64,000 nt of DNA from Bryopsis sp. KO-2023 (GCA_030272585.1 BSYQ01000006.1:3063001-3127000), one strand, 5' to 3'; shown: positions 1 through 27,161, numbered from the stretch's first letter. Translations and numbers: made by a program. Notes: a model not told the origin generated them from the sequence alone.

Positions 1-3000
1 GACAGCCCAAGGAAAGAACGTAACTCACTTACATCCTTCGGGACAGGCCATTCGAACACCTTTGCAGTCTTACGAGTATCCACCGTAATACCGTCTCGGT
101 TCACCACAAAACCAAGATAATGGAGCTCATTCTTGAAGAAATCACACTTTGACTTCTTAAGAAAGACCTTGTGCTCACGCAACCGTTCCATCACGGCTCG
201 TAAATGTTGCACATGCTCCTCGGGGGTTTTGCTGAATACGAGTATATCATCCAAGTATATCAGGACCGACTTCCCAATCATACCCGTGAACACCCGATTC
301 ATCCAAGTCTGAAATATCGCTGGTGCGTTGCACAAACCCATCGGCAACACCCGATATTCATACAGACCAAACGGGGTCTTAAAAGCAGTCTTCGGTTGGT
401 CTGGTTCCTTCACTCGAAGTTGCCAATACCCTGCTTTTAAGTCCAAGGCCGAAAAGAACTTCGCACCTTGCAACTGATCAAGGAGATCATCTATCCTTGG
501 TAGAGGATATTGATTCCTGATCGTGAGTTTGTTCAACCCTCTATAGTCAACGCACATGCGCCGGGAACCATCAGGTTTGGGCACAAACAAGATAGGTGCT
601 CCCCATGGACTACAACTTGGTTTCACCAAACCCTTTCTCAACATATCAGCGATTTGCTCCTCGATCTCTTTTCTTTCCTCTGGCGTATACCGAAACATAG
701 GTCTATGAACCGGTTTCGCTCCAGGGATTAGATCGATCGCTGCATCCTCTTCACGAGCGGGTGGACATTCAGCCAACTCATCCGCAAATCTGTCCTCATA
801 TTCATTCAACAAGTTTTCCAGCTCACTTGAATGAGACACAGATGGAAGGGATTCAGTTTCGGGTACCCCAGGTTCCTCCCCCTCAACAGGGTGCGGGACC
901 TCCCGAACCAACACAAGAAAAGGTGAAAGCGAAGATTTCTTCAACCGCCTTTTCACTTGTGAGACACTCAACAAGGGATTGATCCGTGCAGTCGACGGAG
1001 TAGGGACACGCAACGCCAAATCAGGTCGTAACGTGAGTCGGTTTCCCCGTGTGGATAGAACCGATGCACTGCCCACAGTGAAATCCATCAGAACTCGGTG
1101 ATTGCGTAACCACACATCCCCAAGGTACAAATCAAAATGCTTGGCAGTGATCACTTGACACTCGATTTTCATCCGCAAGCCTTGCAATCGCAAGTTAATC
1201 GAGGTGACCCCAACAACATGTAAGGGACTGCCATCAGCCATCTCAACTTGTTGACCTTTTGTACACCTGTAACTCAACCCTATGCTTTCGCAATAGTGTT
1301 TTGAGATATAGGCCAAGCCAGCGGCGCCAGAGTCTAACAAGACTTGACCAGGAGAACCAGAAATTAACGCTTTAAAGGACATTGACATCTGATGATTATG
1401 ATCCTCTTCCGATACCCCTCCAGGTAACGAAGCTACTGGTGGATCATAATAGATATCAACGGGCCAAAGCAAACCTGGTGCTTTTCCGCTACCATGAGCA
1501 AACAATTTCGCTCCTTTTCGGTACTGTGCGATCAATCGCATTTTCCCGATTTCTTTGATCTTTACCGCCATGTTGTGAGGAATCAACACGCAGCAACTGG
1601 TGGTAGAAGGTGATTCTTTCTTGCCATTCAAATAATGTTGCATATACTCATGCACATTCTTTCGTCCAGGATCCATCCAAACATGATGTCCTGTTACTGA
1701 CGATGCAAGAAATTTTTCTCCTGTACGAAACTCTTTACACAACGCAAAGTTCACATCGTTTGTAGACGAGTCTAAAGTAAACTCTCTACTTGCTTCTTGC
1801 AAACGATGAAATTCCGTATCCAAGAGTCGCATCCCAGAGACGCAATCTTTCTCTGGCACCTTCTCTTTCTCACTCAGAAGTACCGAATTTTGGACGTCCC
1901 CAATGGGATCGACGACCATCTCATCCTCCTCTTGAGTTCCACTCTCATTTCTATCAACAGACACAACCTGGTCAGGATTCGTCTTTGACGAAATGGTTTG
2001 TTCGGGTTCCAACATATCTGCATCCACTGGATCAGATTTTTCTGTGGCATGTTCCACAATCGTTGGAAATACTTCTTTCCCGAAACAAGCAAACACACCC
2101 TTGCTTACCGTTCCAGAATCACACACGTGACCCGGTTGGTATGGTGCACCGCACTTGAAACACAAACTCGCAGCTCTACGCCTCTCGAGTTCCTTGGGAC
2201 TCAAGCCAAAAGAGCGTTTCTCATTTCCCCGACGCATCCGCGTTGGTTGAGAATCACCACCACGACCTGGTGTGAAAGCCGGAGTCGATCGAAACTTCTT
2301 TCGACTATTCGACCGTTCCTTGCTCTTTTCGTTTGTTTCATTGCGCTTTTTGCTCTTTTTGTCCTCTTCGTCACTCTTCTGTGACAACACTGGCGTTCGC
2401 TCATCGTGCGAAACCCCTTTTGCCAACACATGAGATCGGAAACCCTCATACGAGGTCCATTCCTTTCCCGAAGTATCCGTTGCAACCGCTTCTTTCAACA
2501 CACTGTGCAAGTTGCGGTGTAAGAACCAAATCTTGGTGATATCATCCACCTTGGTCTTACGCAGGGTAAAGTATGTGTCCATCTGACGAACATACTCTCC
2601 AGTGTCACATTTCCGATTGATATGGTCCCTGAATGTGGCTAGTTTTTGAGTTATGGCATACTCTGTAGCCAACTCACCAAAACTACCAGCATCCATGGCG
2701 GTACACATATCCTCCCACGATAGGGCACCTTGGGACACACTGTCCTCACCCACACGTGCAATGAGGTATTTGATCCCCTTGGGACCCAAATAGGTTGGAC
2801 CTATTTTACCCCACTCGGAACGAGGCACACCCTCAGCAATCCAGAAAATTTCTAAGGTCACCTTGTGCTCAGCCCATGGACATTGTCCATCGAACTTGTC
2901 CGGTTTTCCAACCGCGGACCTTTTAGCACCTCTGCGGCTTTCGACCTCTTTCTGAAAATTTTCTTGCTGGGTTCTCAACAAAACCAACTCCCTTTGCAAC

Positions 3001-3095
3001 TCTGCAACTGTGGGAGCTACCATTTCTGGCTCCTCGGTCTGACCTCCGACCAAGTCCTGAACCTCAAGGCCAGTAGACCCCTCTGGTTGAGCCAT
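1..3095 (-). mobile_element. Ty3/gypsy LTR retrotransposon, gag-pol ORF (5' part, runs off left edge)
   Basis: One open frame runs leftward from the ATG at 3095 to the window edge, about 1,031 codons with no stop. Order seen: a gag region with a retrotrans_gag-like fold; a basic Lys/Arg-rich stretch; a zinc knuckle at about residues 312-325 (Cys-x2-Cys, then His-x-Cys; motif CFKCGAPYQPGHVC); an aspartic protease active site LLDSGAAG near residue 588 (about 1320-1340); then reverse transcriptase with the palm motif YLDDIL near residue 947 (246-257) and the downstream FVVNRDGITV-type segment. RNase H and integrase would lie beyond the window. Gag and pol share one frame, as in many plant and algal Ty3/gypsy elements. 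The absence of stops suggests a young, possibly autonomous copy. Family assignment is firm; the lineage within Ty3/gypsy is not resolved. Confidence 0.93.
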
Positions 3096-3999
3096 TTTCC
3101 TCACACCTTCTATTGACCAAATAAAAGGGAACACACTCACTGAAGCTCTCCAAGCACTTCAGTACAACTGTACTCTTTCCACCATCCAAGACACAACTGC
3201 CCTTGGTATGCTATGTAGCACTAAGGCTTCTCGAGAGCACACACACACACACTAGAGCTCTCTAGGGTCTTGATCTTAGCTCAAGGAGAAAAATCTCAGC
3301 AACCCCAGTCACAGCCCTCACTGATGTTGTAGGTTTCCAGAAAAAACCTCAGCCCACTTGTACTTGCTTATCCACCCAAAAGAAAACACCCCTTTGAGTA
3401 GCAACAAGCCCTATGGACCCAAACAAGCACACAGCACCACCAAAACTCTCCAACACTTGTCTTAGGGTAACTGAGCTGACCCTTACCCTAACCTAGGGTA
3501 AAACACTCAGTGAACAAGAAAACAACCCAAGTTTTCCTTCGCAAACCCAAACGAAACCGTATAGGCCACCCTGAAAAACGTCAGGATCTTCAAACGGCCA
3601 TAACTTGCTCGTATGAACTCCGATAACCGAGCGACAAAATGTTCTGGAAAGCTCTTTTTCTGTAGATACTTTTTGCAACCTTGGAATCCCAATTCCGATA
3701 CGTGTGCGACCAGTAGCAGCCGAAAACGTGCGCCAGTCGTCACTCGCTCCGAAACCAACTGTTTAGCCTCCCCTAACGACCTTGCTGTCGCCAAAAGAAG
3801 CCCCCTGGACAGCCCCTTGAAGTCCTTTAACCCTCCAACCCCATGGGTCCCATCAACCACGTGGAGGAACCTAGCAAGCTAGGCGGACACCCTGTCCAGT
3901 CACATCACCCATCAGGGGGATGTGACATCGACCACCCACTACACCACGCCACCCACGTGGCTAGTGGAGGCGGCACACTCAGGCAAGGAGGGCATAACA
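3096..3999 (-). repeat. Retrotransposon leader and candidate 5' LTR
   Basis: The approximately 900 bp upstream of gag should hold the untranslated leader, primer-binding site and 5' LTR. On the minus strand a plausible LTR start, TGTTATGCCC, begins at 3999, and a plausible end in AACA lies at about 3325. That would give an LTR of roughly 675 bp with TGTT/AACA ends. I could not find a clear tRNA-complementary primer site next to the 3325 end, and the second LTR is outside the window, so the limits are tentative. The stretch also has a (CA)n run near 3240 and no convincing gene. Confidence 0.35.
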
Positions 4000-4255
4000 G
4001 GATGTCTGCGTTGTTGGCTGATCAGGCCAGAAGGCCGTCACTTGCGAAATGCGACGGAAGCGGCTGTATCTTGGCGGAAGACGCCTAGGGGTCGAACCTG
4101 GGTGTTTCCGCACGTCTTTGTGTGTGTTCCGCCGTTTTTCGACGTGTTTCCTGTTTCGATCCGGTTGGCGTGAAAATCAAATTACATGGTTAATAGTGAA
4201 TCTCCCATAGTGCAATCCTCCCCTCCTGTCTCCCTCTTTTTTTTTTTTGTCAAAT

Positions 4256-5861
4256 CTAATCATCAATTCTCAGCCTTTGAAGATCGAGCCTGAGTTTAAC
4301 CAATTCGTTCCCCATCTCTTTGCAGCTCCTGATGATACAAGTCATCAGCTCAGCATCATCTTCAATTAATACTTCAGTGTCCTGGTTAGTTTTCTGCATA
4401 AAACACACCACACACACATTTTCGACACTCTGATTTGTATGATTCCACAGTTTTCGTAACAAAGTTCGATGGGATGCCCTTCAGCTGGCACATTTCATCC
4501 CTTAGCCAGGTGAGTGAGTTGATCATGGGGGGGAACAAATTCGCGACAGCATCGTAATCTAGACCCTGGAAAAAAACAAACCACCTTACAATCAGTACCA
4601 CCTCATCCACCCCATGTAATTTCACTCTAATTTCCCACATATCAATTCCTCTTTTAATTTTGTTTCGATCTGATTCGTTGGGGAGCACTCTTTTGCTTTC
4701 GGAGGGGGGGATGATTTCATACCTTGTCTACTTCTTCTTCGGTCGATTTTTCCCCAGTCTGTTCATCCTCTTCTTCTTCTCTGCCGTCATTGTTTTCTTT
4801 TTCAGCCTCGGTGGGAAGCGTTTCGGCCTCGGTCTGAATTTCATGGCACAAGACATTAGTCAAAAGGGCTGCCATATCTTAATCAAACATCAAATGAATT
4901 CTTTTTGAAGGGAGTCATTCTTTCCACTTTCCACTCTTTTACCTCTGTGTAGTAGGCATCAGTCCCGAAAGCTTCTTCTTCGCACGACGCGTCTTTGTCA
5001 CTGGTGTTTGCGCTCATCGTATCGCCATCCCCGGCATACCCATTAGAATTGGCCTCTCCCAATATTCACGAAAAACAATTTTTTGGATTTTGTGAGGAAA
5101 CAGGTGCTGATGCTCGATCATCATATCAAAGTCACAGCTAATTAATACTTCCACAAGAACATCTTTGAAGAGAAAGGGAGGTCGCTGAAAGGTGAATGTG
5201 TTCCACAAGAGTTTTCGAAAGAAAAAAAAAGAGGTCAGTTTCCACAAGTCACAACAGATGCGAAAAAGAACCTTACCTTTTTTTCATCGAGTTCTTGTTG
5301 CAGCTGTCGGAGATCTTGGAGGTCACTCTTGAGCTGCTGCTCGCGAGATTCCACCAGCCTCTCCCTGATCTGGACCCCCCCCCCCCCCCAAAAAAAAAAC
5401 AATTTATACAAACATCAGCGATGAAAATCAACTCCAACAAATCTGAAATCCAGGGAAATGTTTTTCCAGCAACAAGAAAAACATCAGTCACGGCTTTTTC
5501 ACGGACCGCATTGTCGATAGTTCCTTGGTTGACAATGGATCAGAAAGATCAATATATGATCAAAAGACCTGAACTTCTCTAGAAAAAACGAAAGGATGTC
5601 ATTTCTCTTTCTCATCATCAGTCTTCGTCGCCCGTTCGAAATTTTCCTGGTGACCTGTACAAATCAGCACATTCATTTTAGGCTCTTTAGAATCTGATGC
5701 AAGACGTCTATTTGACGACTTTATTCGACGCCTTGATTGTGATCAGATGAGATGCTCCCAGCCACGCCCAAGTCTACCTTCCGCCAGAAAAACGAGCACA
5801 GAGCTTCCGCTATCACAAGAAGTAGGGTCGTCAGAATGCATGTCATGGTGCACTCAAACAT
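4256..5861 (-). CDS. Hypothetical membrane-anchored coiled-coil protein
   Basis: I do not recognise this protein. Reading leftward, a likely first exon (5861-5778) encodes MFECTMTC followed by a hydrophobic run and ends at a GT donor after WRK. Next comes an exon ending in TIDNAVREKA (near 5495-5525). Its phase matches the exon at about 5371-5278, which gives a heptad-like coiled coil (IRERLVESREQQLKSDLQ...). Further exons lie near 5190-5110 (RPPFLFKDVLVEV...), 5000-4943 and 4847-4733 (very acidic, rich in Glu/Asp) and 4569-4430 (GLDYDAVANLFPPMINSL). The last exon ends at TAG 4258-4256 (...LRLDLQRLRIDD). Most joins keep phase, but the link between the first exon and the coiled coil, and the last intron, are unresolved. 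The architecture is one membrane segment, a coiled coil and an acidic linker. Function unknown. Confidence 0.5.
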
Positions 5862-5976
5862 GATTGCAAAAGAAAGCGGGTAAGACGGGGAAAGGCGTCA
5901 CCTGGTTAAGTAGTGAAATTTCGTTACGGTTAGGGAGTTGCTGTAAGCTCACCTGAACTTCTTGTTCCTGGCAGTA

Positions 5977-6033
5977 AAAGCGTGCGGGAGTCGAACCCGC
6001 AGCCATCAGCCGCGCCGCCGTTTTCTTTCGCCG
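5977..6033 (-). repeat. T-arm-like hairpin, copy A
   Basis: At 5984-6000 the minus strand reads GCGGGTTCGACTCCCGC, a 5-bp stem closing a TTCGACT loop, exactly like a tRNA T-arm. It contains a perfect polymerase III B-box core (GGTTCGACTCC). No matching acceptor stem, anticodon arm or D-arm/A-box was found at the spacing a tRNA needs, so this is tRNA-like rather than a tRNA gene. Confidence 0.5.
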
Positions 6034-6316
6034 CTTAAGTCAAGGGTAGAACGATTTCAGTGTGGCTTCAGACGAGAGAACACTTTCAAGCTTTCTTTGG
6101 ACAAGGCGTGTTTGGCAACAGAGAAACGAAAACAAAACAAAGAAACCGAAGGCTCGCCTGGCGACATCCTTATGAGCTCCTAGCGAGCAATATGCGCAGG
6201 GAGACTTTCTGAAAAAACGCTATCGGGAATGAACGCATGGTCGCGGTGAAAGCAAACCTCAACTCTTTTCGTTATGGCTTTTTGAAAAAAGATGCTATAA
6301 GCCCTCCCACCAAAGC

Positions 6317-6369
6317 AAAACGCAAAGGGGAATCGAACCCCGTCACCTTGGGCCTTTCCCGTGCGTTTT
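6317..6369 (-). repeat. T-arm-like hairpin, copy B, with 8-bp closing stem
   Basis: A 53-bp element closed by perfectly complementary ends, AAAACGCA (6317-6324) and TGCGTTTT (6362-6369). Inside it lies a T-arm-like hairpin (6327-6341; minus strand GGGGTTCGATTCCCC) with a perfect B-box core. The segment between holds a GGGAAAGGCCC-type sequence. The geometry is like a tRNA acceptor-T minihelix without an anticodon arm. Confidence 0.5.
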
Positions 6370-6444
6370 ACCTTATTTATATTGAACTATTAATTACCTT
6401 GACGTCTGGTGGTGCCGAAGGCCGCAAACGCTCTTCACCGACGC

Positions 6445-6498
6445 AAAACGCTGAAGGGAGTCGAACCCCGTCCTAATTGGCCGTTTCCCTTGTGTTTT
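6445..6498 (-). repeat. T-arm-like hairpin, copy C
   Basis: Diverged sister of copy B, starting 128 bp further on and nearly the same length (54 bp). The T-arm-like core at 6456-6469 (minus strand GGGGTTCGACTCCC) keeps the B-box core. The closing ends AAAACGCT and TGTGTTTT pair only partly. The shared order with copy B (AAAACGC, T-arm, GGCC-like segment, GTTTT) shows that they are related. Confidence 0.5.
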
Positions 6499-7696
6499 GA
6501 GGGCGACCTTCCTTTTTCGTTTTCGGCTCTTGTGTTCGCAAAAATTGCCGCAAAAATTTCACAGCGTATTAGGGGTCAAATCCTATAGTGAGATATCTCT
6601 TTTGCACACACAGGTGCCCGTGCACGGACGACACTGTCTGTAGTGAGGAAGAGAAGATACACTACGCAGGCTCCAAAACGTCCCGGGGAGTGGCGGCGTT
6701 CCCAACTGATGCTTCAGTGGTCGAATCATGATTTGTAGTCGATTTTGTTTATCCGTTGTCTTGTTTGTATATCACGATGGCCAGGATTTTGAATTTATGG
6801 AAAAGATGTTGGATTGAAACCAACGTTGTGCAGGCAGCCTTGCAGAGAACACAGAGTTTCAGATTCGATCGATTGGCGTTCAACGGGTTGGAAAAACCTT
6901 TTCCATGTTCATGAAATGCCGAGTGAGGCCGGAAAGTGGTCGCTTTTCACTTGTGTTCAAATCTTTAATTTCACGCTTGGAACGGCCGTACTCCAGCACG
7001 TGACGGAAAGAGCGAAACAGTAGTGCCAAGCACAAGACGTCCCAACGATAATAATTCAGCCAGTTGGCAATATATATCCCCCAGGCTCCAATGCTTGCTC
7101 TCCTCCAACACATATCTTAAAAGTCGACGAGATATAACGGCGGGCCTTCGGTGTTCCGTGTTCAACAGCAGAGCTCGCGCATTCCGGGGTGGGGAACATG
7201 ACCTCCACGGTGGCGAGACGAACTATGGATGGGGCGGGTGGGTGTGGCAACTGCGAGGTCTTGGTGCCAGAACTGGACACCCAACAATCCGACCACCTCG
7301 GTCACGTCAGAAGAAAAAAAGAAAATTATTTTGTGATTCATTAGGAAGTCTTATCACCTGATGTGTGATGGGATACTGTGCCCACGTGATTTCACTTCCA
7401 CCCCCCGCCGAAAAGCGTTCTGTGGCTACTGGGCAACCTGTTTATTCGGCAACCCACGATCGAAGTTGTTTTTGAAATCACTTGCGAACGAAATCATGGC
7501 GGAGAAAGGAATGCGTGAGTCCTCGATTCTCGAACTGGTAGCATTAGCATGGCGCCCAATTCGCCTCTTTCGAACAAAAACCCTGACAAGACACCTCCTC
7601 CCCCCCCATTTTTGAATTTAAATCCCCTTGTGAGTGCTGGAGGGGGAGTCTCCGCTTCCCATGTTTTTTCAAGAATCTGCTGGATAGGAACGCAAC

Positions 7697-7734
7697 ATGG
7701 GGGCCGGTGATTTCTCAATGATTAATTGGACCTT

Positions 7735-7766
<32 letters not shown>

Positions 7767-8143
7767 TTTTTATTGCAGGACAGGAACCTCTTCTGGCAGC
7801 ACCCGTGTCTTACCCAGGGGTCCAACAGCCTCCACCACATGACCCTTATCGAACAGTCCAGGGGTACTCAGCCCAGCCGCCACCCCGAGCCACGTACACA
7901 GGGCAACCACAGCATGATGATCAGTGCAGGTGCTCTGTGGGGTGGTGGATGTTTGGCCTGGGTTTTTTTGTGCCCATAGGGTGGATTATCGGGCTGTTCG
8001 TGCCCTGTTGCACCAAAGATCGCCAAGACTACAGGGCACGGAAAGCCTCCATCATTGCAATAATAATTGTTGCAGTCATAGTATTTTTCAATGTCTTGGG
8101 ATTGGCCATATCTCATGGTGGTGTGTTGGGGGATGACGAATAA
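7697..8143 (+). CDS. RPL18a-like small membrane protein (Pro-rich N-terminus, two membrane segments)
   Basis: Two exons: 7697-7706 (ATGGGGGCCG) and 7779-8143, separated by a 72-nt GT-AG intron that holds a T15-G10 tract. The join gives MGAGQEPLLAAPVSYPG..., about 124 residues. The first half is rich in Pro, Gln and Tyr. Then come a Cys pair (QCRCS), a Trp/Gly-rich hydrophobic segment (GWWMFGLGFFVPIGWIIG), a Cys pair with basic residues (CCTKDRQDYRARK), and a second hydrophobic segment rich in Ile/Val. This order (Pro-rich N-terminus, GW..F..GFF...PW/GW, then DYR) resembles the plant 60S ribosomal protein L18a-like membrane proteins, which are not ribosomal proteins. Family membership is inferred by recall and not certain. 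The function of that family is poorly defined. The start is chosen because it alone joins in phase to the long exon. Confidence 0.68.
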
Positions 8144-9662
8144 TCGAATCATTAATTACAATTATTGATTATGTTTTTTTTTTTGGGGGGGGGGGGGGAC
8201 TGGGAAGGGTCAGGGTGGCTTCGTTGTAACATTAAATCAGGCCCTGGATCAATGCAATTTTTTTCTTGTAGGATTGCATTATATTAAAAAATATATATAT
8301 GTGTGTGTATGTGGCTTTTTGAGTGGGAGTCAGTAAGGTTTTGCTTGGCTAGTTGGTTTCCTTGATGGGGGGGGGGAGCTGAAGGAGCGGAGGTGTCGAG
8401 GTGGCGACTCATCGATTGGATATATATATATGTAGCGAGATAATGATAGGAACATCGTCTGGTGAGATGTGATGTGTGGGGGTAAACCAGCCTTTTTTTG
8501 GTGGTTGGGCTGCACCAAATTGTGAACATCTAGGAATCGTTGAGTGTAATGTAACATTTTAGGTGAACGCCTGCATTTGTGGGGAGATAGGAAGGAAGCT
8601 TTAGGAAGAGCTGCGACAGGGCTGGTGCTGCAGTGTTGATTTGGATTCGAATGGATGAGAATTTTCGGTCTTTTGTCGAGTCCTTTGAGAGTTTCTCATC
8701 ATTTCCTAGCTCGTAACATATCAAATCATAATTTCATAAAATGTGATATTTTTTAGGGGTTATGTGATTACCTCATTCGATGGTCGAATGGCAAACACCA
8801 CATCTTCACCACAGCTTGACTTCTCGGCTGTTCTGCACCCAGGTTGTGGCATTCTGCTGGAGTGTTGAACAACGTTCGCTGTCTCTCGTTTACAAGTTTC
8901 CTTTGTCGAACTTTATACCTTCCCACTACTAATCAATAATAGCCACAAACAAACACGAGTGAGCTATTCTGAACCAGTCATTCGTTTCCCTTTCAACCAC
9001 TAGAGTTCTTCACTACCGCACCACCCCACGTTACACAGCACCACTTCCCTTCGTCCACTATTGCCTCATTTGATTCATTTACCGCTTTGGCGCTCACAGA
9101 ACTCTGAACAATGCCCCACCCATTCTTCTCAGAAGTGGTAGGGATTTTTGTTATTCGATAGATAATGTAACCTTCAAGTCTCACTTTTATAACGAACCTG
9201 GTCTGTTTCAACAACACAAACATGTGTAAAATATTTTTACTAACATTTCGAATACATTCATGATCAATTACGAATTAGACTTTTTTGGTTTTCAAAGGTT
9301 TATCCTAACCTATTGACAGAAACACACACTTCTCCATCTCTGACACTATTCAGCTACATAGATCTACTCTAGAGTGTTCTGAAAGTGTGCTGCTGGACGA
9401 GGTTTTCTTTCAATCTTCTCGTTGTTCTTTTTGGTCGTCACATGTATCGTGTTGATTTTAGAACATCCAGAACCAATTCCTCGTTCTGTGGAGGTACACT
9501 TTTTATTCACTACCATTGGAGCCTTCAGTTGGACATGCCAGTTACATATCCCCCAACCACAAGTTCTCTTCTCATAAATCGTCACATAATATCTTCTCAT
9601 CAAGAGGAAGAATGTAAAGTTCCCTCCCTTAGTGGGGTGCGATCAGACCACCATGTTCACGC
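8144..9662. other. Convergent intergenic spacer
   Basis: Lies between the 3' ends of the RPL18a-like gene (+) and the LHCII gene (-). I see only simple sequence: a T11-G14 tract at 8174-8198, AT/GT dinucleotide runs near 8290 and 8420, and AT-rich DNA. No supported gene. Confidence 0.6.
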
Positions 9663-10599
9663 TCAGAAAATCTGAGCACCGAAAAACTTGGTGGCGTACA
9701 CGAAACCATTATTGGCAACGGGATCGGCGATGTGTTCGGCCCAGCACTCGACCGGTCCCTTTCCGGTCTGGAGAGATTGGACGAAGAATCCAAACATGGC
9801 GAACATGGCTAATCGTCCGTTCTTGATCTCCTTGGTTTTCAGTTCAGCGAAAGTCTCTGGATCATCTGCCATTCCCATTGGGTCGAAAGCCTCACCGGGG
9901 TAGAGCGGATCGGTGGCTTCGCCCAAAGGACCTCCAGAGCACCGGTATCCCTCAGCCAAACCCATAAGGACAACCTACAGCAAACCGCCATATTCAAAAC
10001 GCGAACACAACATTTTTTGGAAAAAGGTTTTCAGTGGAGGTACATTGCGTATCATCAACAATTCCAACCTGAGTCCAACAGATCGCCAAGATGGATTGAG
10101 CATGCACCAAGGAAGGATTTCCCAGGTAGTCGAGGCCACCCTCCGCGAAGATCTGGGAGCCAGCCTTGAACCAGACGGCCTCACCAAACTCGACGCCTCC
10201 GTATTTCTCGAGGGCCTCAGGGGTCAAGCAACCCACGACGCCCAACATGGCCCAGCGAGCATGGATCAATTCCAGCTCACGGTTGGCGGCGAACGTTTCC
10301 GGATCGGCGGACAGACCAGCGGAATCCCAGCCGTAGTCGCCAGGGAACTCTCCTGTGAGGTAGCTTGGGACGGCGCCTTCGGAGTAAGGGCCCAACCAAA
10401 GGGCGCGATCGGGACCGTAGAACTCGACGGCGGCGCGCGTCACTTGCTTGCTGGCCTGCATAAACGCACGTATGCGTGATCACGATCTGCGAAACATTGT
10501 GCCCTCGGTGCCGGCGTCGTAGTGGAGGTCGATTTTAAGACTCACCCTGGCGGTAGCCTGGGCGCCAACGAGGGTCTGGGGCATAGCTGCGGAAGCCAT
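9663..10599 (-). CDS. Light-harvesting chlorophyll a/b-binding protein of photosystem II (LHCII, Lhcb/Lhcbm type)
   Basis: Three exons, 10599-10546, 10455-10069 and 9974-9663, all joined in phase 0, give about 250 residues. The protein binds chlorophyll a/b and carotenoids in the thylakoid and feeds energy to photosystem II. Clear family landmarks: the trimer-motif region (FYGPDR), [13 protein letters not shown], helix-1 [11 protein letters not shown] (Glu and Arg ligand/ion pair), [25 protein letters not shown], the helix-2 region, and helix-3 [21 protein letters not shown] with downstream AEHIADP (His ligand). Exon 1 ([18 protein letters not shown]) looks like the start of a transit peptide. 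Odd points: the usual Trp of WYGPDR is Phe, and only 29 residues precede the motif, so transit peptide plus mature N-terminus are unusually short. This gene is the strongest sign of a green-lineage host. Confidence 0.95.
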
Positions 10600-11616
10600 C
10601 TTTCAATCAAAACGTGCAAGCGGGGGAAGACGAGACACACGATGTCGAGAGGAGAAAAGCGGGCACAGGATCGGTTGATTTGGAGGTGCCGAACGGGGCT
10701 TTATACGAAACATTCCAGATCCGCAGCTCTTGGAGTGTGCATATCTTGACGTAGATTTGCAAGAAATCGCCTTTCCACTTTAAAGACTCACCTAACGTCG
10801 GCCACATACTTTCAGAGTGAGAAAAATACGTTCACACAAGAAGAAAACCGGGAGGGGTGGGAAACGAATCGAGTCAGTCGATGGCAGGGAAACCATTTCT
10901 TCTACTTTTTTTTTCTTTGTGTTGTGGTGGAAATGTTATACCTTTTGTATAAATTATAAGAAATTTTGGTGGTGGCTATTATGAACCACAGGTTGAGGTT
11001 TGGTGAATGGGACAACCATTGTTTGACTTTTTGTTTTTTTTCATTGGGAGCCAAAGTCGACCAAATTTTAATTAAAAAAAGAGGCAGAAAATTTTAATTT
11101 CAGAACGGTGAAGGAATGGTGGAGCGTGAAAAGGAGATTATGGTTGTGAATCCTTGTAAACATTTAAGAGTTTTTCTGCTTTTTGGATCAGCAACCTTTG
11201 TGATCTTTGTATACTTTGGTGTTGCGAACTGTGGCAAGAAATGAAATGAAAATGACTGTAAATGGTTGGAATACTTGGCAAGAAATGAAATAAAAATGGC
11301 TGGAAATGGTTGGAAGACTCCACCGGGAACCCTGTATTATTTTTGGAGTGAGGGAAATTTTTTGGGGGAGCCCCCCATAATAGGCCCATTAATTGGCCAA
11401 ACGCACTCGTTCAGGTGTACACAACACAATCCAAATAATATTGCCTGAAGAGGACCAGTCACTGCTGCCAGCAAGAAGAGTCTTGAACAAAAATTCTTGA
11501 CTAAAACTACTAACCATACATACAATCATTATCCTATTTTTTTTTTGGCAATTTAGAACCATCATTGCCCTCCATCTCCTCTCAATTCATTCTCTTTTCC
11601 GCTGATAAACCACCAA
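10600..11616. other. Spacer between ATM 3' end and LHCII 5' end
   Basis: About 1 kb holding the presumed LHCII promoter (minus-strand gene starting at 10599) and the ATM 3' flank. The sequence is AT-rich with T runs. A related phrase (GGCAAGAAATGAAAT) occurs twice near 11231 and 11277. I see no gene and no clear TATA box. Confidence 0.5.

Positions 11617-27161
<15,545 letters not shown>

Larger units (their letters stand above)
5862..7696. other. Intergenic region with tRNA-T-arm-like hairpins
   Basis: No convincing gene here. Three short hairpin elements (listed separately) fall between 5977 and 6498. A minus-strand frame around 7165-6971 (containing YVLEESKHWSLGDIY) reads protein-like but has no clear splice partners or homology that I can see. 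The rest is presumably promoter and 5' flank of the gene that starts at 7697. Confidence 0.4.

Noticed and set aside
3462-3500. Interstitial telomeric repeat (CCCTAA-like phrases)
   Set aside because: Only isolated CCCTAA-type words occur, inside the retrotransposon LTR region.
5000-5247. A separate small gene starting MSANTSDKDA near 5018, overlapping a stop codon
   Set aside because: A GT-AG intron from the CT-GTTTCC donor joins the acidic exon in phase to the upstream coiled-coil exons, so one gene is simpler.
5977-6060. A genuine tRNA gene on the minus strand at copy A of the hairpins
   Set aside because: The T-arm is perfect, but no complementary 5' acceptor strand, D-arm or anticodon arm lies at the right distance.
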